In this document: positions 1 through 5,515 of the stretch, one piece after another
How positions within the stretch are numbered: the stretch's first letter is position 1
Layout: each line of letters starts with the position of its first letter
Source: CAYLHS01 sp964383535
GTDB lineage: Bacteria; Actinomycetota; Acidimicrobiia; Spongiisociales; UBA4744
Assembly (NCBI GenBank): GCA_964383535.1
Contig: CAYLHS010000095.1
Coordinates: 1-7,398 of the forward strand
Direction of reading: 5' to 3'
Length of the DNA stretch: 7,398 bases
The notes under the pieces: model-generated
Told to the model about the DNA's origin: nothing
The model's input: only the letters and a program-made list of their open reading frames with translations
Database searches by the model: none
Translations under genes and position numbers: made by a program

Positions 1-39
1 CGTTCAACTTTTCCGACAATGCAAGGACGGGCAGGCAGC

Positions 40-249
40 ATGACAACCGAAAAATCACGCAGCAGAAAGATCCTCTTCAGCGGATGCCTTTTCCATATTT
101 TTCACGACAGCATCGCCGATGGACTGGCCATTTTACTCCCTTTCTGGAAAATTGCCTTCCAGCTCTCCCTGACCCAGGTCGGCCGGCACGGTGTCGTTGC
201 TCGTCACTTCTCCGCCCACGGTGAAAACAGGGTGGTACTGGCCGTTTGA
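40..249 (+). CDS. N-terminal fragment of an MFS-type transporter, cut by a junction near 170-183
   Basis: From the ATG at 40 the frame reads a short basic N-terminus (MTTEKSRSRK) and then a first membrane segment of the form LFHIFHDSIADGLAILLPFW, followed by LSLTQVG. The 'HxxHDs ... LLPfw ... lSLtQvG' pattern is typical of the start of major facilitator superfamily carriers. After residue ~47 the similarity ends and the frame runs through the antisense of the neighbouring gene to a stop at 247-249, so only about one twelfth of a normal ~400-residue MFS protein is present. I prefer the ATG at 40 over the in-frame ATG at 19 because AAGGA at 23-27 lies upstream of 40, while nothing like a ribosome site precedes 19. 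The codons (AAA, TTT, ATT) and A/T-richer bases differ from the rest of the window. The substrate cannot be told. The fragment would not be functional as it stands. Confidence 0.55.
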   Translation: MTTEKSRSRKILFSGCLFHIFHDSIADGLAILLPFWKIAFQLSLTQVGRHGVVARHFSAHGENRVVLAV

Positions 250-555
250 GAGCCAGTCGAAGTAGCCGGAGATCACGGTGTTCAAGGTCGTGACGGTCAG
301 TTGCAGATCGACGGTGGTGTTCCAATTGGGTACGTGACACTCCCACACTTCCCATGTGTCGGCGCCGTGGCTGTAGACCCGCTGGACGGTGTTGGCGAAC
401 GGCACGAGCCGTAGAGGGTCGGCGGCATACGGGTCGCCCTGTGCAGCGGCCGGAGCCGGTGCCGCCGTCACGACCGCGACGAACGTGAGGGCTATGGCGA
501 GGATTCGGGTCACGGCTGGAAAGAATAGCCGTCCGTCTGAGTGGCGGTCACTCAC
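133..555 (-). CDS. Secreted protein of unknown function, 3' end lost at the junction
   Basis: With the GTG at 555-553 as start, the product opens with a signal peptide: a basic n-region (SDRHSDGR), a hydrophobic core (AIALTFVAVV) and an alanine-rich cleavage region (APAPAAAQ-GD). The mature part has few charged residues and contains WEVWECHVPNW and YFDWLSNGQYHPVFTVGGEV. The 'YFxWLSxGxYxPxFxxGG' stretch reminds me of regions ahead of metalloprotease domains in secreted actinobacterial proteins, but no catalytic motif is present in what remains, so function is unassigned. The start codon overlaps the last 8 bases of the upstream epimerase gene, which suggests one transcript and translational coupling. 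An ATG at 579 and another at 609 are in frame but would add polar residues before the signal peptide. The last ~14 codons before the stop at 133 come from the foreign segment, so the true C-terminus is missing. Confidence 0.6.
   Translation of the reverse strand: MSDRHSDGRLFFPAVTRILAIALTFVAVVTAAPAPAAAQGDPYAADPLRLVPFANTVQRVYSHGADTWEVWECHVPNWNTTVDLQLTVTTLNTVISGYFDWLSNGQYHPVFTVGGEVTSNDTVPADLGQGELEGNFPERE
168..184. other. Probable chimeric or recombination junction
   Basis: Two unrelated genes on opposite strands meet here. To the left, MFS-like coding sequence on the plus strand stays recognisable up to LSLTQVG (about 160-181). To the right, the minus-strand secreted-protein gene is coherent down to about TVPADLG (about 192-175). 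Neither gene reaches a natural end, and base composition changes at the same place. The segment GACCCAGGTCGG fits both coding frames, so the exact breakpoint cannot be fixed within a few bases. A short shared sequence of this kind is what a mis-assembly between two genomes would use, although a genuine microhomology-mediated rearrangement would look the same. Confidence 0.6.
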
Positions 556-1654
556 GGCCGACCAGCTCGTCGATGGCATGGACGATTCGTTCGGATGCGT
601 GACCGTCACCGTACGGGCTCGGAATCGACGAGAGCCTCGCGTGCGTTGCCGGAATGTCGTCGAGCCATCGCGAGGCGACGTCGACGATGTCCTGACCCGG
701 TAGGACCCGCTCGGCGAACGTGCCGAGGACCTCGGGCCGCTCCGTCGAGTTTCGCACCACGAGCACCGGCCGTTTGACGATGCTCACCTCCTCCTGCACG
801 CCTCCCGAGTCCGACACCAGCATGGCCGACTCTGCGGACAGCCCCAGGAAGTCGCGATAGCCGATCGGTTCGGTCACCATGAGCATGTCGAGGAGAGAAC
901 CCAGACCGAACTGCGCAGCCCGTTGCACGGAACGTGGATGAAGGGGGAGCAGCACCGGGAGAGAGAGCGCCGCGAGGTGCCGGAGGATCACCGAGAATCG
1001 CTCCGGATCGTCGACGTTCTCGGGACGGTGAAACGTCGACAGCACGAACCGGCCGGCTGTGACCTCATAGCGCTCCAGCAGCGGTTGCCGATCCGCCGGA
1101 AGGAGACTCCGGACGGCCTCGACGATCGTGTTGCCGGTGAGGAGCACCCTGTCGCCGGCGATACCTTCAGCGGCCAGATTGTCGACGTTGACCCGGGTCG
1201 GTGCCGCGCACAGGTCCGACAAGTGATCGGCGATGATCCGGTTGTGTTCCTCCGGCATGTTGCGGTCTCGGCTCCGGAGGCCGGCCTCGACGTGAACGAG
1301 GGGAATCCCCCCGGCGTTCGCTGCGAGCGCGCCTGCGGCGACAGCGTTGGTGTCGCCCTGTACGACGACGGCGAGGGGGCGGTGCTCGGAGAAGTGAGCA
1401 TCGAGGAGCTGGGTTGCATCACCGATCTGGTGTCCTCTGGAGGTGCCTCCCACCCCCAGGTACAGATCGGGTTCGGGAAGGTTCAGCTCGCCGAAGAACG
1501 ACGCCGAGAGGTTGGCGTCGTAGTGCTGACCGGTGTGAATCACCCAAGCAGCGTCGCCGAGCAGCCGGATGACATGACCCAGCTTGATGATCTCGGGCCG
1601 TGTGCCGAGCACGACGGCGATGGACTTCGGTGGTGCGGTGTGGTGTGCGATCAC
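548..1654 (-). CDS. wecB: UDP-N-acetylglucosamine 2-epimerase, non-hydrolysing (WecB family)
   Basis: This is a complete 368-residue cytoplasmic enzyme of normal family length that interconverts UDP-GlcNAc and UDP-ManNAc. Visible family motifs, in order, are GTRPEIIKL (17-25, with the conserved Arg19 and Lys24), TGQHYD (41-46), VQGDTNA (98-104, Asp101), HVEAGLRS (121-128, Glu123), MPEEHNR (133-139), TGNTIVEAV (173-181), STFHRPEN (206-213, His209), LHPR (238-241) and SDSGGVQEE (281-289). The Asp, two Glu and His correspond to residues implicated in catalysis in E. coli WecB. The GTG at 1654 is chosen because GGAGG lies 5 bases upstream and the protein then begins just before the first Rossmann strand. 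Its 3' end overlaps the downstream secreted-protein gene. The neighbouring glycosyltransferases place it in surface-glycan synthesis. No UDP-ManNAc dehydrogenase (WecC) is in the window, so ManNAc itself, rather than ManNAcA, may be the sugar used. Confidence 0.95.
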   Translation of the reverse strand: MIAHHTAPPKSIAVVLGTRPEIIKLGHVIRLLGDAAWVIHTGQHYDANLSASFFGELNLPEPDLYLGVGGTSRGHQIGDATQLLDAHFSEHRPLAVVVQGDTNAVAAGALAANAGGIPLVHVEAGLRSRDRNMPEEHNRIIADHLSDLCAAPTRVNVDNLAAEGIAGDRVLLTGNTIVEAVRSLLPADRQPLLERYEVTAGRFVLSTFHRPENVDDPERFSVILRHLAALSLPVLLPLHPRSVQRAAQFGLGSLLDMLMVTEPIGYRDFLGLSAESAMLVSDSGGVQEEVSIVKRPVLVVRNSTERPEVLGTFAERVLPGQDIVDVASRWLDDIPATHARLSSIPSPYGDGHASERIVHAIDELVGRE

Positions 1655-1656
1655 GG

Positions 1657-1662
1657 TACCCT
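1657..1662 (+). promoter_or_regulatory. Candidate -10 element (TACCCT) of a leaderless glycosyltransferase transcript
   Basis: TACCCT is followed by exactly 7 bases and then the ATG at 1670, so a transcript starting 7-8 bases after the hexamer would begin at the start codon itself. No Shine-Dalgarno sequence precedes this ATG. The same spacing and a near-identical hexamer occur before two other genes in the window. No convincing -35 element is seen. Confidence 0.5.
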
Positions 1663-1665
1663 CCC
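1659..1665 (-). promoter_or_regulatory. Ribosome binding site of the epimerase gene
   Basis: On the minus strand the sequence GGGAGGG precedes the GTG start at 1654, with core GGAGG separated from it by 5 bases. This decides the start codon. It contrasts with the two glycosyltransferases and the ligase-like gene, which show no such site. Confidence 0.65.
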
Positions 1666-1669
1666 CGCA

Positions 1670-1699
1670 ATGGTACGGGCACTGTCGATCGCAGCCCAA
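1670..1699 (-). promoter_or_regulatory. Candidate promoter for the epimerase gene, lying over the start of the divergent glycosyltransferase
   Basis: On the minus strand TTGGGC (1699-1694) is followed after 18 bases by TACCAT (1675-1670), resembling -35 and -10 elements. Transcription would begin around 1664-1662, leaving a very short leader that includes part or all of the GGGAGGG site. The TACCAT hexamer covers the start codon of the divergent gene. The call rests on consensus resemblance only. Confidence 0.35.
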
Positions 1700-2827
1700 C
1701 TCGTGGTGCTGGCGTTCGTCCTCTACACCCTCTCGACGTCCCTGTGGGGTCTGCCCAGTCAGGAGCCCGCTCCGCATGGCGGCAGGAAGCGGCGGTTCCG
1801 GGTCGTTGTTCCCGCCCACGATGAGCAGGCGGTCATTCGCAACGTGCTCGGTGACCTGAAGGCGCAGAGATATCCGGCCGAGTTGGTGCGGATCGTCGTG
1901 CTCGCGGATCGGTGCACCGATCGCACGGTCGACCTCGCGTCGGGTCGTGCGGAGGTCGTGGAGCGGCAGGACGGTCCAGACGGAAAGGGTGCCCTCCTCG
2001 CCTGGTACCTGGCGCGACAGCCACTCGATGCCGATGAGGCGATCGTCGTTGTCGATGCGGACAACCGGGTGGACGACGACCTCCTCTCGCGCTTCGCGGA
2101 CGAACTCGACCGCGGGCATCAGGCGCTCCAGGGCTACCTGGACGTGGCGAACCCTGACGCGTCTGCGCTTGCTGCCGCGTCGGCGCTCAGCTACTGGGCA
2201 TCGAATCGGATGGTGCAGCTCGCGAGGGACCGGCTCGGCTGGGGTGCGGAGCTCGGTGGGACCGGGATGTGTCTGACCGCCGCCGCACTCGAACGGGGAG
2301 GTGGATTCGAAGCGTCCGACACCGAGGATCAGGCGCTGACGGCTCGGCTGCTCCTTGCCGGCATCCGCGTGCACTGGCTGCACGACGTCAGGGTGTCCGA
2401 CGAGAAACCGGAGAAGCTCGGCGTCATGGTTCGGCAGCGAACCAGGTGGTCGGGTGGGAAGCGACTCGTGGGGCGATCGGTGACGGGCTCGCTGCTCGGT
2501 CTGTGGCTCAAGGAAGGGTCGATGGCGGCGTTCGACCTTGCGTTGCGGATCAACCAGCCGGGTCGCTCGATGGTTGCGGCAATGAGCGGTGTTCTGACCA
2601 TCGTTGCAGCCGTGTGGCCGTCGAGGTACCTGCTGGCTTGGTGGATATGGGCGATCGCCACGATCCTTCAGGTCGGTGCTCCGATGATGTTCCTCGCTCG
2701 GGACGAGGTCCCGAAGCGGTACCTGTGGCGCTACCCCTACCTGGTCGTGTTCGCCGCACTCTCACCGGTCGCGAGGCTGCTGTCCCGGCGGACGACCGGT
2801 TGGTACCACACGCCTCATCGGGGTTAG
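1670..2827 (+). CDS. Membrane-anchored GT2 glycosyltransferase, EpsO/cellulose-synthase-like
   Basis: This 385-residue protein would transfer a sugar from a nucleotide donor during surface-polysaccharide synthesis at the inner face of the membrane. An N-terminal membrane segment (about 5-28) is followed by the GT-A domain: VVVPAHDE (45-52), VLADRCTD (77-84, Asp80), GKGALL (105-110), the DxD-type DADN (129-132), GGTGMC (196-201), the TED motif (218-220) and RQRTRW (255-260), which is the Q-x-x-R-W signature. The C-terminus has two to three membrane segments (about 305-343 and 359-374). The DRCTD/DADN/GTGMC/TED order matches the EpsO-like branch of GT2. It is much shorter than a true cellulose synthase and has no PilZ domain, so a single-sugar transferase is as likely as a processive one. 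The ATG at 1670 is preferred: upstream in-frame codons are antisense to the epimerase gene, and membrane topology starts properly here. It is divergent from the epimerase, with 15 bases between starts. Confidence 0.85.
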   Translation: MVRALSIAAQLVVLAFVLYTLSTSLWGLPSQEPAPHGGRKRRFRVVVPAHDEQAVIRNVLGDLKAQRYPAELVRIVVLADRCTDRTVDLASGRAEVVERQDGPDGKGALLAWYLARQPLDADEAIVVVDADNRVDDDLLSRFADELDRGHQALQGYLDVANPDASALAAASALSYWASNRMVQLARDRLGWGAELGGTGMCLTAAALERGGGFEASDTEDQALTARLLLAGIRVHWLHDVRVSDEKPEKLGVMVRQRTRWSGGKRLVGRSVTGSLLGLWLKEGSMAAFDLALRINQPGRSMVAAMSGVLTIVAAVWPSRYLLAWWIWAIATILQVGAPMMFLARDEVPKRYLWRYPYLVVFAALSPVARLLSRRTTGWYHTPHRG

Positions 2828-2832
2828 AGGCT

Positions 2833-2919
2833 CCCTCTTCTTTCTTGCGTGAGCGTGCCGCGCCCTCCCCGTTCTTGCGTGGATTGGTCGGCCATTTGGC
2901 GGTCCTCTCACGCCAGAAG
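2833..2919. repeat. Direct and inverted repeat cluster in the convergent intergenic region, possible bidirectional terminator
   Basis: A 19-base unit, CCCTC-N3-(T/G)TTCTTGCGTG, occurs at 2833-2851 and again at 2863-2881, agreeing at 16 of 19 positions with a period of exactly 30 bases. A third, inverted copy of its right half (CTTCTGGCGTGAG on the minus strand) lies at 2907-2919. TTCTTGCGTGAG (2842-2853) can pair with 2907-2918 over 12 positions with one mismatch, and the second copy offers an alternative, shorter-looped pairing. The region sits between the stop codons of two convergent genes, where a terminator acting on both strands is expected. There is no clean T-run, so a Rho-independent terminator is not proven. 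Confidence 0.4.
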
Positions 2920-2930
2920 GGGTAGGAGGG

Positions 2931-3935
2931 TCAGCCGAGCGGGGGAGGCGTGACCTCTCGGCGAACCGTCGAGCGTCGCCGCAGGAGTCCCCCGAGCAAC
3001 CCGATCCCGTAGGACCAGTGCATGATCGCGACGGCGGAGGCCGTACGGAACCAACCGGCCGGCGACCCGCCGCCTCGGATCGCGGCGATCATCACGGCGA
3101 CGAACCACATCCCGATCAGCGCGACAAGGGCCCACCAAGTGATCCCAATCAGTCCTACGATCGTCGAGGCCACCGCTCCAAGCACGAGCGCAGTGGGCGC
3201 GATCGGCCGCCACGACGGCCACCGACCGTTGACAAGCAGCATCTCGGCCTTGCCCTGCCCATACCGGAAGAACTGGCGGGCGAGTGAACCTGGGGTACGG
3301 CGGGGCCGGTAGATGGACCGGATCGAAGGGTCGAGCAGCACCCTTCTGCCCTGTTGCCGCCACCGGTAGTAGAGGTCGGCGTCCTCGACGGCGCCGGATG
3401 GGAACGACCGGAATCCGCCGAGCGACACGAGGTCATCTCGTCGGAATGCACCGAGGTACACGGTGTCGACGAACTCGGCCGAGGTCGCGTGGTGGAATCG
3501 CGCCGGCCCGACGCCGAGAGGCGACGTCATCGCGATGGCGACTGCACGACCGAACGGGGTTGTACCCTCGGGTGTGAGGCGGCCGCCCACCGCCGCCGCG
3601 CCGGACGACATGAGTGCGTCGATCGATCGGGACAGATAGTCGGCGGCGTAGGTCGTGTGACCGTCTGCCCGCACCAGGACCGTACCTGTGGCGGCCTCCG
3701 CGGCGAGATTGAGGCCGTGGGCCTGCCGACGCCCGGGGTTGGGGACGACGAGGATGTCCAGGCGGTCCCGCCATCGTTCCACGTGCTCGAGGGTGCCGTC
3801 GGTGGAACCGCCGTCGGCGACGACGATCGTCACAGGACCCGTGTAGTCCTGACTCGCGAGCGACGAGAGGCACGCGTCGATGGTCGCCGCCTCGTCGAGG
3901 ACGGGAAGCAGCACGGTCACTGACGGTTCGGCCAC
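2931..3935 (-). CDS. GT2 glycosyltransferase, ExoA-like
   Basis: This is a 334-residue inverting glycosyltransferase of the succinoglycan ExoA-like branch of GT2, likely to add one sugar to a lipid-linked glycan. Seen in order are TVLLPVLDEAATI (7-19), VVADGGSTDGT (38-48), NPGRRQAHGLN (66-76), VRADGHT (88-94, the metal-binding DxD equivalent, in the RxDxH form typical of ExoA), VGGR (116-119), an acceptor-region GGF (173-175), VEDADLYYRWRQQG (183-196, with the catalytic-base Glu/Asp pair) and YRPRRTPGSLARQFFRYG (209-226), a hallmark of ExoA relatives. Membrane segments follow at about 245-286 and 299-318. The GTG at 3935 places the first beta strand at residue 6, and a -10-like hexamer lies 7 bases upstream. 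No Shine-Dalgarno site is visible. It is convergent with the EpsO-like gene and divergent from the ligase-like gene. Donor and acceptor cannot be read from the sequence. Confidence 0.88.
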   Translation of the reverse strand: MAEPSVTVLLPVLDEAATIDACLSSLASQDYTGPVTIVVADGGSTDGTLEHVERWRDRLDILVVPNPGRRQAHGLNLAAEAATGTVLVRADGHTTYAADYLSRSIDALMSSGAAAVGGRLTPEGTTPFGRAVAIAMTSPLGVGPARFHHATSAEFVDTVYLGAFRRDDLVSLGGFRSFPSGAVEDADLYYRWRQQGRRVLLDPSIRSIYRPRRTPGSLARQFFRYGQGKAEMLLVNGRWPSWRPIAPTALVLGAVASTIVGLIGITWWALVALIGMWFVAVMIAAIRGGGSPAGWFRTASAVAIMHWSYGIGLLGGLLRRRSTVRREVTPPPLG

Positions 3936-3942
3936 GACCGGG

Positions 3943-3948
3943 AGCGTA
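3943..3948 (-). promoter_or_regulatory. Candidate -10 element (TACGCT) of a leaderless ExoA-like transcript
   Basis: On the minus strand TACGCT is followed by 7 bases and then the GTG at 3935. Extended by its preceding two bases (GCTACGCT), it is a perfect inverted copy of the element at 4000-4007 that faces the other way. No -35 hexamer of the usual type is evident at 16-18 bases. Confidence 0.55.
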
Positions 3949-4001
3949 GCTCGATCGCTCCCTCGCTTCGCCTCGTTCCGAGGGGCCGGAGGGTCCACCG
4001 C

Positions 4002-4007
4002 TACGCT
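4002..4007 (+). promoter_or_regulatory. Candidate -10 element (TACGCT) of a leaderless ligase-like transcript
   Basis: TACGCT is followed by 7 bases (ttccgag) and then the ATG at 4015, so RNA would start at or beside the start codon. GCTACGCT at 4000-4007 pairs as an inverted repeat with AGCGTAGC at 3943-3950. The 79 bases between the two divergent starts hold nothing else I recognise, and no -35 is clear. Confidence 0.55.
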
Positions 4008-4014
4008 TTCCGAG

Positions 4015-5352
4015 ATGTCGCAGACCAGTGGACTGTCACGCGCTCGCCGAGTCCTGTTCCTCGTGCTCGTCGGGCTCCTACCCCTGCACACGGTGTTCTT
4101 GTCGGCGTGGATCTCGTGGAAGCCGTACCTGATCGTCGTTGCCGTCCTCGGCGTATGGGATCTGGTCGAGGGCGTACGCGTCCGCCGGTGGCCGTGGCAC
4201 CCGACCCTCTCGATCGTGATCGCCGTCTTCCTCGCTGTCGTCCTGATCGGCTGGCCGGCCTCGATCTACCTCTCGAGGTTCTTGCGGCTATATCTGGCGT
4301 TGGGTGTCGGCGCGCTCGTGTTGCTAGTCACCGAGCGGAGCCTCGGATCGAGTTCGATGCTCGATCGCATGCTGCGGGTCGTCTTCTGGACTGGCGCAGC
4401 GATGGGCGCGACGGCCGTGCTCATCACGATCGTGTCGACCACCAGCCCGGCGCTCCTCGACTCCATCAACAACATCCCCGGCATCTACAGGGTGACCAAA
4501 CCGGCCTACCTCGACGAGGGATTCGTCGCGCTCACGAACTGGCATCAGGATCCGGGCTACGGGGCCGCGTGGGCGAACCTGTGGTTGGGGCTCTCACTGG
4601 CAGCGGTCGCTCGCGGGATGGGCACGAAGCGGCTCTGGGCCGATGGGGCGGTGCTGGGCGGGTTGATGTTCGCCGTGCTCATGGCGTTCAGTCGCACCGG
4701 CTGGCTCACCATGCTCATCGGTGTTCCTGCAGCCGTCACGATCCTCACCCATCACCGGTGGACGGAGCGACGCGTGGTGTGGAAGAGAGTCGGCGCGGCG
4801 GTGCTGACGGCGGCGATTCTCGTTTCCGGGGTGTTCGTGATCGACCGGCCGGGTGTCGGCGGTGATCTGGACACCGAGTTCTCGTTCCGCCTGACACAGG
4901 GGTGGAACGTCCTCGCCTCACTGACAGGGCTCTTCGAGCACAGCGAACGGTTCTCCGAAGCGTTCAACTCCTCAGAGGAGCGAGCCGACGTGTGGCCGGA
5001 CTATGTGCGGATGTTCCGGCGGCACCCGATCACCGGAGTCGGGTTGAGCGTCGGCTGGCAGACGGAACAGATCGGTCAGGAGCCACACAACCTCCTCCTC
5101 GAACTGCTCGCCGAGACGGGGCTCGTCGGAACCCTGGCGTTCCTGCTCGTGCTCGTGATGGTGTTCCGGCGGGGGAGAGGTGCAGCGGGATACGTAGCAC
5201 TGTTGATGGCATTTCTGCCGTCGATGACGCAGACGGTGCTGTTTGAGCCCACGTGGTGGCTTGCTGCGGGCATCCTGGTCGCCGGTGCCCACATGCGAGA
5301 CGATCGAGACCCGCCGCCGGTTCGACCCTCGCTCCCGACCGTTCCGGCGTGA
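4015..5352 (+). CDS. O-antigen ligase/polymerase-like membrane protein (Wzy_C/WaaL type)
   Basis: This is a 445-residue polytopic membrane protein with roughly ten hydrophobic segments, beginning VLFLVLVGLLPLHTVFL (13-29) and ending LLMAFLPSM and WWLAAGILVAGA. Family hallmarks are FSRTGWLTMLIG (225-236, with the conserved Arg227 in a membrane segment), a large extracytoplasmic loop of about 280-350 containing ERADVWPDYVRMFRRHPITGVGLSVG, and EPHNLLLELLAETGLVG (356-372, His358), which matches the 'HN..l..l.e.GliG' motif of WaaL and Wzy_C proteins. Such proteins join or polymerise undecaprenyl-linked glycans on the outer face of the membrane. In an actinobacterium lacking lipid A the acceptor would be a wall polymer, a glycoprotein or the growing glycan itself, and which of these applies cannot be told. 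The ATG at 4015 is supported by the adjacent -10-like element; upstream in-frame ATGs, such as that at 3880, lie antisense to the ExoA-like gene. The tail after ~425 is proline-rich and polar. Confidence 0.82.
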   Translation: MSQTSGLSRARRVLFLVLVGLLPLHTVFLSAWISWKPYLIVVAVLGVWDLVEGVRVRRWPWHPTLSIVIAVFLAVVLIGWPASIYLSRFLRLYLALGVGALVLLVTERSLGSSSMLDRMLRVVFWTGAAMGATAVLITIVSTTSPALLDSINNIPGIYRVTKPAYLDEGFVALTNWHQDPGYGAAWANLWLGLSLAAVARGMGTKRLWADGAVLGGLMFAVLMAFSRTGWLTMLIGVPAAVTILTHHRWTERRVVWKRVGAAVLTAAILVSGVFVIDRPGVGGDLDTEFSFRLTQGWNVLASLTGLFEHSERFSEAFNSSEERADVWPDYVRMFRRHPITGVGLSVGWQTEQIGQEPHNLLLELLAETGLVGTLAFLLVLVMVFRRGRGAAGYVALLMAFLPSMTQTVLFEPTWWLAAGILVAGAHMRDDRDPPPVRPSLPTVPA

Positions 5353-5394
5353 AATCCGGCCGGCGCCGCCCACTGATTCCACCCAGAAACTGCA

Positions 5395-5447
5395 TGGGGT
5401 CGCCTGAAATCATGTCTTGGTCTCCTATCCTGCGGCTCAAGACCCCA
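5395..5447. repeat. 7-base inverted repeat enclosing a -10-like hexamer upstream of the amidase gene
   Basis: TGGGGTC (5395-5401) is the exact reverse complement of GACCCCA (5441-5447), with 39 bases between. The plus-strand hexamer TATCCT (5426-5431) lies inside. This could be an operator flanking a promoter, or the base of an RNA structure in a longer leader. I do not recognise a known riboswitch consensus here, and a 7-base match in GC-rich DNA can arise by chance. Confidence 0.25.
5426..5431 (+). promoter_or_regulatory. Weak candidate -10 element (TATCCT) for the amidase gene
   Basis: TATCCT fits TANNNT and resembles the TAC(G/C)CT hexamers before other genes here, but it lies 84 bases before the ATG and has no clear -35. 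If used, the transcript would have a leader of about 75 bases with its own ribosome site, unlike the leaderless-looking genes. Confidence 0.25.
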
Positions 5448-5497
5448 CTTCTCGTGCCGATATTCAGGGGCGGGGGCAAACGGGGCGGCGCTGTCGC

Positions 5498-5505
5498 GGG
5501 AGAGG
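5498..5505 (+). promoter_or_regulatory. Ribosome binding site of the amidase gene
   Basis: GGGAGAGG precedes the ATG at 5516 with 10 bases between. This purine-rich stretch supports that start, which also gives a proper signal peptide. It suggests ordinary leadered translation for this gene. Confidence 0.45.
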
Positions 5506-5515
5506 TGGCGAGTAC

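Noticed and set aside
160..192. Programmed frameshift or gene-in-gene overlap as an explanation for the left-hand join
   Set aside because: The two genes are on opposite strands and neither resumes in another frame after the join, so frameshifting cannot restore either product.
1655..1660. GGTACC palindrome between the divergent starts as an operator
   Set aside because: A six-base palindrome is too short to support an operator by itself and is explained by the overlapping -10 and ribosome-site sequences.
923..1669. Long plus-strand open frame in front of the EpsO-like gene, in the same frame
   Set aside because: It is antisense to the well-conserved epimerase, its translation is charged and unlike any family, and the membrane-anchored protein begins cleanly at 1670.
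1655..2383. Minus-strand extension of the epimerase frame by about 240 codons
   Set aside because: It is antisense to the glycosyltransferase and rich in Arg/His as expected of a high-GC shadow. WecB motifs start right after the GTG at 1654, which has a good ribosome site.
3354..3923. Plus-strand open frame antisense to the ExoA-like gene
   Set aside because: It is a high-GC shadow frame with no family features. The minus strand has complete GT2 motifs across the same span.
5353..5375. Terminator after the ligase-like gene, at GGCCGGCGCCGCC
   Set aside because: It contains a short palindrome (CGGCGCCG) but no loop of workable size and no following T-run.
5467..5500. G-quadruplex upstream of the amidase
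   Set aside because: Only three close runs of three or more G are present. The fourth run is 12 bases away, and such tracts are common by chance in GC-rich DNA.
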